A model generated the notes under the pieces. It did not search any database, was not told where the DNA came from, and saw nothing but the letters and a program-made list of their open reading frames with translations. Position numbers and translations under genes: made by a program. A stretch of 55,238 nt of DNA. Origin: Dehalococcoidia bacterium (GTDB lineage: Bacteria > Chloroflexota > Dehalococcoidia > Lucifugimonadales > Lucifugimonadaceae). The stretch spans positions 1-55,238 of the forward strand of contig JANQQP010000023.1 in assembly GCA_028285005.1 (NCBI GenBank). The letters run 5' to 3'. Positions within the stretch are counted from its first letter, which is position 1. The number at the start of each line of letters is the position of its first letter. Of this stretch, positions 1 to 7,921 are shown piece after piece.

Positions 1-142
1 CAGGGAGGGAGCTAGAGGGTGGGTTGATGTCTGGGCTTTGCCCAGACCGGGCGCGGCAAGCAGCGCCCCTACCGGATCGGCGGCTACCAGTCAGAACGAC
101 GACCCTCACCCTGGCCCTCTCCCAAGCTGGGAGAGGGGATTA
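1..142. repeat. mosaic intergenic repeat cluster 1
   Basis: Non-coding stretch at the window edge built from modules that recur elsewhere. It holds the right half of a GC-rich hairpin module (1-27), a module reading GATGTCTGGGCTTTGCCCAG and onward (about 26-80), and a hairpin of stem 115-124 / 128-137 with loop AGC that directly abuts the usp stop codon. The first ~80 bases are nearly identical to 55128-55206 in the same orientation. The hairpin next to the usp stop could act as a transcript end, but no T-run follows it on the minus strand. Confidence 0.8.
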
Positions 143-1042
143 TTATCCGCCATCACCATGCTTCAAAACAAGCACAGGGTGGTGTGACGCTCTAACGATC
201 TTGTCTGCCACGCTGCCCAGGACCATGCGCCGCATGCCACCTCGTCCGTGCGAGGTGATCACGATCATCGCGTCCGGCACGTTGTTCGACTCCTCAATCA
301 GCCGCGCCGCCGGATTGCCAAGAGCCGCATGCGCACTTGCCGAAATCCCCTTCGACTTGGCCATCTCCACAAACTGAGAAAGGTACTCCTCGGCCCCTTC
401 GCGGTTGGAAGAAACACCGTAGTCCTGACCGTAGAACTCCGCTCCAGGCCCGGAGACGGCGTAAGAAGGCAGACGCACAGCCCTGACGAAGATCAGTTCC
501 GCGCCACACGACTCAGCAATCTCGATAGCCGCCGAGACAGACTGCTCCGCCAACTCTGAGCCATCCAACGGAACGATCACTGTGGACGGAGTCCAACTCT
601 GCTTCGCACTCGACTGCCCGCTCTCTGGATAGACCGCGAGCACAGGCAACTCAGATGCGCGCATCACCCTGTCGGTCACACTGCCCAGAATCCCACGAGC
701 AATCGCGCTGCCCCGATGAGTCGCCATCGCAATCACATCAGCGCCTATGTCCTTCGCTACGGAAAGAATTGTGTCAGCAGCGCTACCAGACTCCACTTTC
801 GGCGAAACACTCAGTCCCATCTCTCGCAGCGGTGCCGCTTTGTGCTCCAGGTACTTCGCCGCGTTCTCAGCGTCATCGTCACTGGACTCTGCTTCACCTT
901 CGTCAAAGTGCGCACGAGAATCGGTAACGGCAAGCAGGACGACTTCGGTCCCGAGGCTGCTGCTGAGTCCTGCAACCAGTTCCAGCGCCTTCTCCGAGGT
1001 CTCCGAGCCGTCGATTGCAACCAGGATCTTCTTGAATGCCAA
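143..1042 (-). CDS. tandem universal stress protein (two UspA domains)
   Basis: A 299-residue cytoplasmic protein with two Usp domains in tandem (about 1-140 and 153-295). The first opens with MAFKKILVAIDGSETSEKA and each ends in the ATP-binding signature, seen as THRGSAIARGILGSVTDRV in domain 1 and SHGRGGMRRMVLGSVADKI in domain 2. Both G-x2-G-x9-G-S/T patterns are intact, so ATP binding is likely. Tandem UspA proteins typically respond to starvation, redox or envelope stress; the exact ligand or signal cannot be read here. It is the last gene of a minus-strand run with trpB and a small basic protein, 36 nt after the latter, and ends at a repeat hairpin. Confidence 0.93.
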   Translation of the reverse strand: MAFKKILVAIDGSETSEKALELVAGLSSSLGTEVVLLAVTDSRAHFDEGEAESSDDDAENAAKYLEHKAAPLREMGLSVSPKVESGSAADTILSVAKDIGADVIAMATHRGSAIARGILGSVTDRVMRASELPVLAVYPESGQSSAKQSWTPSTVIVPLDGSELAEQSVSAAIEIAESCGAELIFVRAVRLPSYAVSGPGAEFYGQDYGVSSNREGAEEYLSQFVEMAKSKGISASAHAALGNPAARLIEESNNVPDAMIVITSHGRGGMRRMVLGSVADKIVRASHHPVLVLKHGDGG

Positions 1043-1078
1043 AATCTGCGCTCCGTGCGGTTTCGTGCTTCGTTTCAG

Positions 1079-1369
1079 TCAGCCCTGATCTTCAGGACGC
1101 CCGGCTTCCGGCTCTTCATCATCAGCAGCCGGTCCCTTCAGATGCAACTCTTGCCAGTTGACCGGAAAGGTGTTGTTCAGCTTCGAACGGACCTGCCGGG
1201 CGGCGTTGCTGGCAGATGCAGGGGGCAGCTCGTCAGCGGGCTTCTGCATCAACTCGGCGCGCTCAGCCGCAACGTCGCGGTGCAGGCTCTTCAACTTCAG
1301 ACGCTTCGACTGAAGCTGCTTTCGCTCCCTGCCGCCTAGCTTCTTGCTTCCTGAGATCTTTTTGACCAT
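1079..1369 (-). CDS. small basic hypothetical protein
   Basis: A 96-residue protein I do not recognise. The N-terminal half is very rich in Lys and Arg (MVKKISGSKKLGGRERKQLQ), the middle is predicted helical and charged, and the C-terminus is acidic and Pro/Gly-rich, so it may be partly disordered. It has no signal peptide or membrane segment. It sits between trpB (39 nt upstream) and the universal stress gene (36 nt downstream) on the same strand, so it is probably cotranscribed with them. A nucleic-acid- or ribosome-associated role would suit the basic N-terminus, but that is speculation. Confidence 0.6.
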   Translation of the reverse strand: MVKKISGSKKLGGRERKQLQSKRLKLKSLHRDVAAERAELMQKPADELPPASASNAARQVRSKLNNTFPVNWQELHLKGPAADDEEPEAGRPEDQG

Positions 1370-1408
1370 ATCTCTCTGAGAATCGAGTGATGAATCGTGG
1401 CGGACGGA

Positions 1409-2620
1409 CTACAAATCGATGCCACGAGCCTTTGCGACGGTGTCCATGTCTTTGTCGCCGCGGCCGCTCAGCAGCAGCAAAAGTGTCTGGTCTGCCGACA
1501 TATCCGGCGCCATCTTCTGGATGTGGGCAATGGCGTGTGAAGGCTCGAGCGCCGGGATGATCCCTTCAGTGCGGGTCAGCAGCCGGAAGCCGTCCAGCGC
1601 CTCATCGTCCGTCACAGCGACGTACTGCGCACGCTCGGCGTCCTTCAGGTAGGAGTGCTCAGGCCCAACGCCCGGGTAGTCGAGGCCTGCCGAGACACTG
1701 TGAGCCTCAACTATCTGGCCCCACCTGTCCTGCAGCACGTAGCTCATCGCCCCATGCAGAACGCCCGGCGCGCCTCGGCTCATAGTCGCCGCGTGCTTGC
1801 CTTCCAGTCCCTCTCCGGCAGCCTCGACGCCAATCAGGATCACAGATGGATCGTCGACGAACCCTGAGAACATGCCGATCGCATTGCTGCCACCACCAAC
1901 GCACGCCACGACGTAGTCCGGCAGCTTTCCGGTCTTCTCCGTGAACTGCTGCCGCGCCTCAGTTCCGATCACGGACTGAAAGTCCCTGACGAGCATCGGA
2001 TACGGGTGCGGCCCGACCGCGCTGCCGATTAGGTAGTGAGTCGTCTCGACGTTGGTGACCCAGTCCCTGATCGCATCGTTGATGGCGTCTTTGAGCGTTC
2101 GGCTGCCCGACATCACGGGCACAACTTCAGCGCCAAGCTCCTTCATGCGGTAGACATTCGGCGCCTGTCGCTTCACATCTTCCTCGCCCATGTACACGAT
2201 GCACTCAAGGTCCATCTGCGCACAGACAGTGGCCGTAGCAACGCCGTGCTGGCCTGCGCCGGTTTCGGCCACAATCCGCTTCTTGCCGAGTCGCTTTGAG
2301 AGCAGGATCTGCCCCAGCGCGTTATTGATCTTGTGCGCGCCGGTGTGTGCCAGGTCTTCTCGCTTAATGTAGATCTGCGGTCCGCCGAGCTTCTCGGTAA
2401 GGTTGCGAGCAAAATAGATTGGCGTCGGCCTGCCAACATAGTCAGCTAGCAGTCCATTCAGCTCGTCCCAGAACGACTGGTCCGCACGTGCCGCTTCAAA
2501 GGCCTTCTCAAGCTCATCCAGAGCCGCCATCAACGTCTCGGGAACGAACTTGCCGCCAAACTTGCCGAAGCGCCCCGATGAATCGGGCTGAGATGTTCTT
2601 TTCGGCGCAGTCGATGTCAT
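1409..2620 (-). CDS. trpB: tryptophan synthase beta chain
   Basis: A 403-residue PLP enzyme that condenses indole and serine to tryptophan. The N-terminus [20 protein letters not shown] is typical of TrpB1. The PLP lysine lies in the signature [17 protein letters not shown], the phosphate-binding Gly loop is [12 protein letters not shown], and the C-terminal LSGRGDKDM segment is intact. Length matches the family (about 390-410). No trpA or other trp gene is adjacent, so it is an orphan in this window, sharing a strand with a small basic protein and a universal stress gene. The start is ATG; the 137-base gap to the divergent dCMP deaminase should carry its promoter. Confidence 0.97.
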   Translation of the reverse strand: MTSTAPKRTSQPDSSGRFGKFGGKFVPETLMAALDELEKAFEAARADQSFWDELNGLLADYVGRPTPIYFARNLTEKLGGPQIYIKREDLAHTGAHKINNALGQILLSKRLGKKRIVAETGAGQHGVATATVCAQMDLECIVYMGEEDVKRQAPNVYRMKELGAEVVPVMSGSRTLKDAINDAIRDWVTNVETTHYLIGSAVGPHPYPMLVRDFQSVIGTEARQQFTEKTGKLPDYVVACVGGGSNAIGMFSGFVDDPSVILIGVEAAGEGLEGKHAATMSRGAPGVLHGAMSYVLQDRWGQIVEAHSVSAGLDYPGVGPEHSYLKDAERAQYVAVTDDEALDGFRLLTRTEGIIPALEPSHAIAHIQKMAPDMSADQTLLLLLSGRGDKDMDTVAKARGIDL

Positions 2621-2757
2621 ATTGGGAGTTCGGAGAGTCGTGCCACTGCTGATCGGCGATAAAATGAGGTACGTCTAGTATGTCCTCAACTCAGGTTAGG
2701 ATATCAGCCAGATAGGCCCGAGAAGCCGCATCAACGGCACAATCCGGACGGCTGCAT

Positions 2758-3333
2758 ATGAGCACCAAATCAAACGGAACGATCGGAATGCCTGAGCCAA
2801 CTGCACGGCCGGACGTTGACGAGTACATGATGGGTATCGCCATCGCCGTACGCGCACGAGCCAACTGCACCGGCAACAGGATTGGCGCGGTGATTGTCAA
2901 AGACGGCCGTATCGTATCGACGGGCTATAACGGCACACCGTACGACATGCCAAATTGCGACGAAGGCGGCTGCGAGAGGTGCGCCAACAGGGATCGCTAC
3001 GAGTCGGGCACAGCCTACGACCTTTGCATCTGTGTGCACGGAGAGCAGAACGCTCTGCTGGCAGCCGCACGCTTCGGTATCGCTTGCGAAGGCGCCATCA
3101 TCTACACCACCATGAGGCCCTGCTTCGGCTGTACAAAGGAGCTGCTGCAGGCCAAGATCGTGGGCGTACGCTACCTGAACGAATGGGTTTATCCCGACCC
3201 CGAAGTGCGTTCGCAGTACGACCGACTGCAGGCCAGATTCGCGGAAGGCGTCAAGCCGGTGCGCATGGAAGACCCCGATGCCGTCTGGGCGACCACGAAC
3301 CTGCGCAAGAAGTCGGCATCGGAAGTGAAGTAG
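2758..3333 (+). CDS. deoxycytidylate (dCMP) deaminase / ComEB-type zinc deaminase
   Basis: A 191-residue enzyme predicted to deaminate dCMP to dUMP, supplying dTMP synthesis. The cytidine-deaminase zinc site is visible: the H-x-E motif in CVHGEQNALLAAARFG (Gly where Ala is usual) and PCFGCTK for the two Cys ligands. A second Cys/His-rich patch, PNCDEGGCERC, corresponds to the extra zinc-binding insert of dCMP deaminases. A short hydrophilic N-terminal tail precedes the fold at about residue 20. It is divergent from trpB and followed 28 nt later by a DUF488 gene on the same strand. Confidence 0.9.
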   Translation: MSTKSNGTIGMPEPTARPDVDEYMMGIAIAVRARANCTGNRIGAVIVKDGRIVSTGYNGTPYDMPNCDEGGCERCANRDRYESGTAYDLCICVHGEQNALLAAARFGIACEGAIIYTTMRPCFGCTKELLQAKIVGVRYLNEWVYPDPEVRSQYDRLQARFAEGVKPVRMEDPDAVWATTNLRKKSASEVK

Positions 3334-3361
3334 TCTGCGCCGCAGACTGCCAGGAGCCGTC

Positions 3362-3805
3362 ATGAGCCGACTCTTCAGCATTGGATACGCAGACCACTCT
3401 TCCGAATCGCTGGTTGCTTTGCTGGCTGACAACGGTGTGCAGGTGGTCGCTGACGTGCGGGCCAACCCTGTCTCTCGCAAGAAAGGGTTCTCGAAGAACC
3501 AGCTTGCAGCCGCGCTCGGTGAGGCAGACATCGAATACGTCTCGCTGCGAGATCTGGGGATCCCAACTTCGGACCGCGAGGCGGCAACTGGCGGTGCTGC
3601 CGGCTGGAACGAGTTGCTGGCGAGTTACGCCGCAAGCCTGAACGTGCCTGACGAGCGCGGTTCAGCCGCGAATGAGTTCGCCAACCAGTGCGGCGACTCA
3701 ACAACTGCAGTCCTGTGCCTGGAATCCGACCTGGACCACTGCCACCGTAAGCCGTTGGCTGAGTGGGTAGCAGACAGAACCGGCCTAGAACTCACGCACC
3801 TGTAG
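3362..3805 (+). CDS. DUF488 family protein
   Basis: A 147-residue cytoplasmic protein of the DUF488 family. The family hallmarks are all present: an N-terminal FSIGYADHSSE strand, DVRANPVSRKKGFSKNQL, and near the C-terminus LCLESDLDHCHR. The biochemical function of the family is not established; the conserved Cys/His and Arg residues suggest an enzymatic or nucleic-acid role. The start ATG is preceded by AGGAGCCGTC, a good Shine-Dalgarno. It lies 28 nt after the dCMP deaminase gene and probably shares its transcript, which ends in a repeat cluster between convergent genes. Confidence 0.85.
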   Translation: MSRLFSIGYADHSSESLVALLADNGVQVVADVRANPVSRKKGFSKNQLAAALGEADIEYVSLRDLGIPTSDREAATGGAAGWNELLASYAASLNVPDERGSAANEFANQCGDSTTAVLCLESDLDHCHRKPLAEWVADRTGLELTHL

Positions 3806-3810
3806 CCCTT

Positions 3811-4090
3811 GTCTCCCCTCTCCCTTGATGGGAGAGGGATTAAGGGAGAGGGTGATGTCGGCCGTCCCGGCCGACCGGGCGCAGCGAGCGGCGCCCCTAC
3901 CAGCACGGCTGGCCACCCTTCGACAAGCTCAGGATGGCGACTGCCTGTCATTCTGAACTTGATTCAGAATCTCTCGTTAAACCATTGATCAACGGTCAGA
4001 TCCCTCCGCTACGGTCGGGATGACATATTGCGGTGTCGGAACCTGCTTCTCCCTCCTTGACAGGGAGGGAGTCAGAGGGTGGGTCGGCGG
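3811..4090. repeat. mosaic intergenic repeat cluster 2
   Basis: The gap between two convergent genes consists almost entirely of repeat modules in this order: a hairpin CCCTCTCCC-loop-GGGAGAGGG (3816-3838); a GC-rich module reading GATGTC...CGCCCCTACC (3853-3902); a module with CACCCTTCGACAAGCTCAGG (3911-3943); an 80-bp module with TGTCAT/ATGACA ends (3946-4025); and a hairpin CTCCCTCCTTGACAGGGAGG with its GGGTGGGT tail (4049-4084). No gene is seen. All modules recur in other clusters of the window. Confidence 0.88.
3946..4025 (+). mobile_element. 80-bp MITE-like palindromic module (copy 1)
   Basis: An 80-bp unit bounded by inverted ends TGTCAT and ATGACA. Just inside the left end is an inner inverted repeat TTCTGAA-cttga-TTCAGAA, and the right part reads GATCCCTCCGCTACGGTCGG. 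Full copies lie at 7671-7750 (inverted), 31115-31211 (with extra bases) and 51693-51772; truncated copies at 18455-18495 and 18578-18609. The size and terminal inversion suggest a non-autonomous element, but no transposase or target-site duplication is visible. Confidence 0.6.
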
Positions 4091-4095
4091 TACTC

Positions 4096-5901
4096 CTACT
4101 CCACCACAATCTCGCCGTTGCCCTGCTCGACCATCTCGCCCGCCACGGTCGTGTTGCGCAGGATCACCCGGCCGTTGCCGCGGGCGAATACGTTGCCTCC
4201 GAAGAGGCCGTCATCACCGTGAATGGTGCCTCGCACCTCTGAATCGATCAGCACGATCACCGTGTCATCGTTCGCAACCACATCGCCCGTGATCACCGTA
4301 TTCGTGATCGTCATAGTCACCCGTTCATTCGCCGAGATCAGGTCGACGATGCTATCTGAGATGTCGTAGTGGCCGTCGCCGCTATTCACCGCCGATGCCG
4401 AATAGTCGCTGTTCTTGATCACCATCGTGTTCTGCGCGAACGCGTTCGGCTCCCAGCCATAAACGTTCGTATTGATCAGCGTCAGCGAAGCGTCGGGGCC
4501 GATCTGCCAGGTCTTCTGTTCGTATAGCGTCCGTTGCAGGCCGTCCAGAGTGACCGTCTCATTGTCCCACGGCAGTCCGGCAATCACACCGATCGTGATC
4601 GCCGCCGAGTCCCCGATCGTGATGTTTGAGCGCGGCAGCACGTTTATGCCCCAGCCGTCCATCACCACGTTCCGCATCTGCAGTGAGAACTCGACACCGT
4701 TCGAAGGCTCAGGCCCAAAAGCGTATGTCTCGATATCGGTTGGCAGCGAAGTGTCGATGGTCGAGCCCTCGGGGAAGCAGAACTCAACCTCGAGTGTCTC
4801 CGAGTTCTCTATCTCAACGCTTGAGCCATCGCAGACCGTTCCGCCAAAGCCGTCCCAGCCATCGACATCAATCAACGTGTCGCCGCCCATGAACACCCAG
4901 ACGTTGCAGCTTCCTTCGCCGATGTCCACGCCATCCGCTTCGAGGGACGAGTTGCCGTGCATGGTGTAGTTGAAAGAACCGGTGCAGTTTGAGCCAACGG
5001 CGGAGTTCTCCAGCACGATCTTGCTGTTGTCTCGGGCCAACACGCCGTTCTGGAACGCAAACTCCTTGACGTGCCGCACGAACGAGTTGCGCACGATCAG
5101 CTGCGCGTTGTCGTTTAGCGTGATGTTGCCTTCATGCAGGAACAGTGTGTCTTCGATCACCAGCTGCTCATCACCGTTCAGCACGATATCGCCAGTCTGC
5201 TCGACTAGCTCTCCGAATATGCGGAAGCTGGCGCCGATCACGTCAGAGTCGATCATCCCGTGCCTGACATTCACCGCCTGCAAACGAGCCGTCTCAGATA
5301 TCGTCAGCGGTTCGGAGTAGGCTATGCCGTTGCTCGCTGACGGCGTAGTGCCATCCAGTGTGTAGTAGACGGTCGCACCGGGCTCGCCGCTTTCGATGCT
5401 CACAGTCCGCGGCTCGCCGAACACGCCGCCACCTGTGTTCAGGCGCGGCTGGTCCAGCTTCGCCAGCGTGACGTCGAATCTCGCCGAACTCTCGGCGGAA
5501 ACGGCGCCGTTAGCTCCCACTGCGACCGCGCGGACGGTGACTGGACCGAGTAGCTCGATCTCATCGCCGTAGGTCAGTGCTCCGCTGCCGTTCGGATCAG
5601 AGCCATCAAGCGTGTAGCGAATCGACTCCGCATCGCCTGACGCTAGAGTGATGGTCAGCGCTCCGAAGTGCTCGCCTGCATGGTGCGAGAAGGTCACCGC
5701 TTCCGGTGGAGTCGGTGTTGGGGTTGGCCGTACTACGTCAGATGGCGTCGAGGTCGGGTCAGCGGCCGGGGCCGTCGTATTCGTGGGAGAGACCGGTTCG
5801 GTCGGTGAGTCCGCTGGCGGCTCGGTCGCAGCCGCGCTGCACGCCACAGCGAACGCAGAAAGTGCCGCTAGAAAACCTGCGATGAACCTGGAGCAGCGCA
5901 T
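4096..5901 (-). CDS. beta-helix lipoprotein with two chitobiase-C-terminal-like domains
   Basis: A 601-residue secreted lipoprotein. The signal peptide ends in the lipobox FAVAC with Cys21, followed by a Pro/Thr/Ser-rich linker to about residue 70. Two CHB_HEX_C-like beta-sandwich repeats follow, marked by YTLDGSDPNGSG and YYTLDGTTPSAS, each about 75 residues. The remaining ~370 residues are short Asn/Asp/Gly/Val-rich strands (NITLNDNAQLIVRNS, VILRNTTVAGEMV) that read as a right-handed parallel beta-helix. The likely site is the outer face of the cell envelope, and a carbohydrate- or polymer-binding role is plausible. No catalytic residues can be assigned. It is divergent from glpK and ends in a repeat cluster. 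Confidence 0.8.
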   Translation of the reverse strand: MRCSRFIAGFLAALSAFAVACSAAATEPPADSPTEPVSPTNTTAPAADPTSTPSDVVRPTPTPTPPEAVTFSHHAGEHFGALTITLASGDAESIRYTLDGSDPNGSGALTYGDEIELLGPVTVRAVAVGANGAVSAESSARFDVTLAKLDQPRLNTGGGVFGEPRTVSIESGEPGATVYYTLDGTTPSASNGIAYSEPLTISETARLQAVNVRHGMIDSDVIGASFRIFGELVEQTGDIVLNGDEQLVIEDTLFLHEGNITLNDNAQLIVRNSFVRHVKEFAFQNGVLARDNSKIVLENSAVGSNCTGSFNYTMHGNSSLEADGVDIGEGSCNVWVFMGGDTLIDVDGWDGFGGTVCDGSSVEIENSETLEVEFCFPEGSTIDTSLPTDIETYAFGPEPSNGVEFSLQMRNVVMDGWGINVLPRSNITIGDSAAITIGVIAGLPWDNETVTLDGLQRTLYEQKTWQIGPDASLTLINTNVYGWEPNAFAQNTMVIKNSDYSASAVNSGDGHYDISDSIVDLISANERVTMTITNTVITGDVVANDDTVIVLIDSEVRGTIHGDDGLFGGNVFARGNGRVILRNTTVAGEMVEQGNGEIVVE

Positions 5902-6085
5902 AGTCTCTCCATCTTCGGCCGCACCTCAACGGGAACGCTGCGTGCCAGCCGAACTCCAGACTGGATAGAGCCCATCTCAGGCTCACGCTGTGCGACCGTC
6001 CAGCCCGACGCTGCCACAGTCCTGAAAACCCGCCGGTGTTTGCGCTAATCTTGCCGCCTCGATATCTCGCAACCGGAGCCGTCAT

Positions 6086-7585
6086 TTGCCAGCAAACACC
6101 CGCGTCCTGGCCATCGACCAGGGAACGACCTCAACCCGCGCTGTCGTCTTCGACGGTGACGCCCAGCCAGTGGCCTCGCAGCAGGTGGAGCTGACTCAGC
6201 ACTTCCCGCAGCCGGGATGGGTTGAGCACGAGCCACTCGAGATCTTTGATGCGACTCTCGATGTCTGCCGTGGCGCCGTCGCAAAGGCCGGCATCCAGAT
6301 GTCAGACCTCGATTGCATCGGCATCACCAACCAGCGTGAGACAACGCTGCTATGGGACCGTGAAACCGGCCGGCCGCTCGCCAATGCCATCGTGTGGCAG
6401 GACCGGCGCACCGCTGAGATGTGTGAAGGGCTGACCATCCGCGGCGCGGAAGAGGAGATTCGGCAGATCACCGGGCTCGTTGTCGACCCGTACTTCTCGG
6501 CAACCAAGCTGCGGTGGCTTCTCGACACAATTCCCGATGCTCAGCAGCGTGCAGAAGACGGCGAACTCTGCTTCGGCACGGTCGATTCCTGGCTCATGTA
6601 CAGGCTGACCAACGTTGAGTCGCACGTCACCGATGTCACAAACGCCTCGCGCACCATGCTGCTCAACCTGCACGACCTGCAGTGGGACCCGGACATGCTG
6701 TCGCTCTTCGACATCCCAGAGCCGATGCTGCCGCAGGTGCTGCCCTCAGCCAGCGACTTCGGGGTTACGAGTACGAGCGTCTTCGGCGCCGAAGTCCCCG
6801 TGACCGGAATCGCAGGTGACCAGCACGCTGCGCTCTACGGCCAGGCCTGCTTTGAACCCGGAATGACCAAGACCACTTATGGCACAGGCGCTTTCGTGCT
6901 GACCAGCACCGGCAGCCGGGCGGTCACTTCGAAGGAGGGTGGACTGCTGGCCACGATGGGATTCCAGGTCGGCTCAAAGCGCGTCTATGCCCTTGAAGGC
7001 TCGGTCTTCGCCACCGGAGCGACCGTCCAGTGGCTGCGCGATGGGCTCGGCATGATCGACCACGCTGTCGACACTGAGCTGCTGGCGATGGAAACGGGCG
7101 GCAACGAGGGCGTTTACCTCGTGCCTGCATTCGTAGGTCTCGGAGCGCCTCACTGGGACGCATCGGCCCGTGGCGTGATCGTCGGACTGACCCGCGGCAC
7201 CGGCAAGGCGCACATCGCCCGAGCAGCCCTCGAATCGACCGCCTACCAGGTCAAGGACGTGATAGACGTGATGGACAACGTGGTCGGCAGGCGCAAGACT
7301 GACCGTCCGGTACGGGCGGACGGTGGCCAGACGGCAAACAGCTTCCTGATGCAGTTCCAGGCCAACATTCTCGACCGCCCAGTCGAGGTGGCGGCGGTTC
7401 AAGAGACGACTGCGTTGGGCGCAGCGTTTCTTGCAGGCCGGGGCGCAGGCATCTGGCGCAGTGATGCCGAAGTGTCCGGGCTGTGGCGAGCCGCCGAGAC
7501 CTATGAGCCACAGATGAGCGAAAGCGAGCGCATGAACCTGCAGGCAGGCTGGAACGACGCGGTACGCAAGGCGATGACGCGGTAA
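6086..7585 (+). CDS. glpK: glycerol kinase
   Basis: A 499-residue FGGY-family kinase that phosphorylates glycerol to glycerol-3-phosphate with ATP. The N-terminal phosphate-binding loop AIDQGTTSTRAVVFD, the substrate region QTILWDRETG-like segment TLLWDRETGRPLANAIVWQD, and the C-terminal ATP site DGGQTANSFLMQFQAN are all present, with length exactly typical (about 500). The start is TTG at 6086, giving MPANTRVLAIDQ; no upstream in-frame ATG fits better. No glpF or glpD is adjacent, so it appears as a single-gene unit facing a convergent sulfatase across a repeat cluster. Confidence 0.96.
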   Translation: MPANTRVLAIDQGTTSTRAVVFDGDAQPVASQQVELTQHFPQPGWVEHEPLEIFDATLDVCRGAVAKAGIQMSDLDCIGITNQRETTLLWDRETGRPLANAIVWQDRRTAEMCEGLTIRGAEEEIRQITGLVVDPYFSATKLRWLLDTIPDAQQRAEDGELCFGTVDSWLMYRLTNVESHVTDVTNASRTMLLNLHDLQWDPDMLSLFDIPEPMLPQVLPSASDFGVTSTSVFGAEVPVTGIAGDQHAALYGQACFEPGMTKTTYGTGAFVLTSTGSRAVTSKEGGLLATMGFQVGSKRVYALEGSVFATGATVQWLRDGLGMIDHAVDTELLAMETGGNEGVYLVPAFVGLGAPHWDASARGVIVGLTRGTGKAHIARAALESTAYQVKDVIDVMDNVVGRRKTDRPVRADGGQTANSFLMQFQANILDRPVEVAAVQETTALGAAFLAGRGAGIWRSDAEVSGLWRAAETYEPQMSESERMNLQAGWNDAVRKAMTR

Positions 7586-7635
7586 GACGGTGCGCTCCTC
7601 GCCTGCAGCAGAGGTCGACGGTTTGCTGACCCGGT

Positions 7636-7915
7636 GACCACCCTTCGACAGGCTCAGGATGGCGGGTAATTGTCATCCCGACCATAGCGGAGGGATCTGA
7701 CCGTGGATCCCGAGTGAACCGAGAGATTCTGAATCAAGTTCAGAATGACAGGATTCCCCTCTCCCAGCTTGGGAGAAGGTTAGGGTGAGTGTCATCCTTA
7801 CTGACTGCCAGCCAGATCTGGTAGGGGCGCCGCTTGCTGCGCCCGGTCCGGGCAAAGCCCGGACATCACACACCCTCTAGCTCCCTCCCTGTCAGGGAGG
7901 GAGAACCCGCAGGTC
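7636..7915. repeat. mosaic intergenic repeat cluster 3 (mostly inverted)
   Basis: The 336-base gap between convergent glpK and the sulfatase is filled with the same modules as cluster 2, largely in the opposite orientation. It holds the CACCCTTCGACAGGCTCAGG module (7637-7665), the 80-bp MITE-like module inverted (7671-7750), the CTCTCCCAGCTTGGGAGAAG hairpin (7753-7796), the GC-rich CGCCCGGTCC module inverted (7815-7868), and a perfect CTCCCTCCCTG/CAGGGAGGGAG hairpin (about 7881-7903). No gene is seen. Confidence 0.88.
7671..7750 (-). mobile_element. 80-bp MITE-like palindromic module (copy 2, inverted)
   Basis: It starts with TGTCATCCCGACC and ends with TTCAGAATGACA, which is the reverse complement of the unit at 3946-4025 with the same 80-bp length. 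The ends TGTCAT/ATGACA are intact. Confidence 0.6.
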
Positions 7916-7921
7916 GAACCC

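Noticed and set aside
3625..3951. Short frames over the repeat modules (also 7251-7685 and 31016-31222)
   Set aside because: They translate the repeat units and end inside real genes; the same peptides appear at every copy because the DNA repeats.
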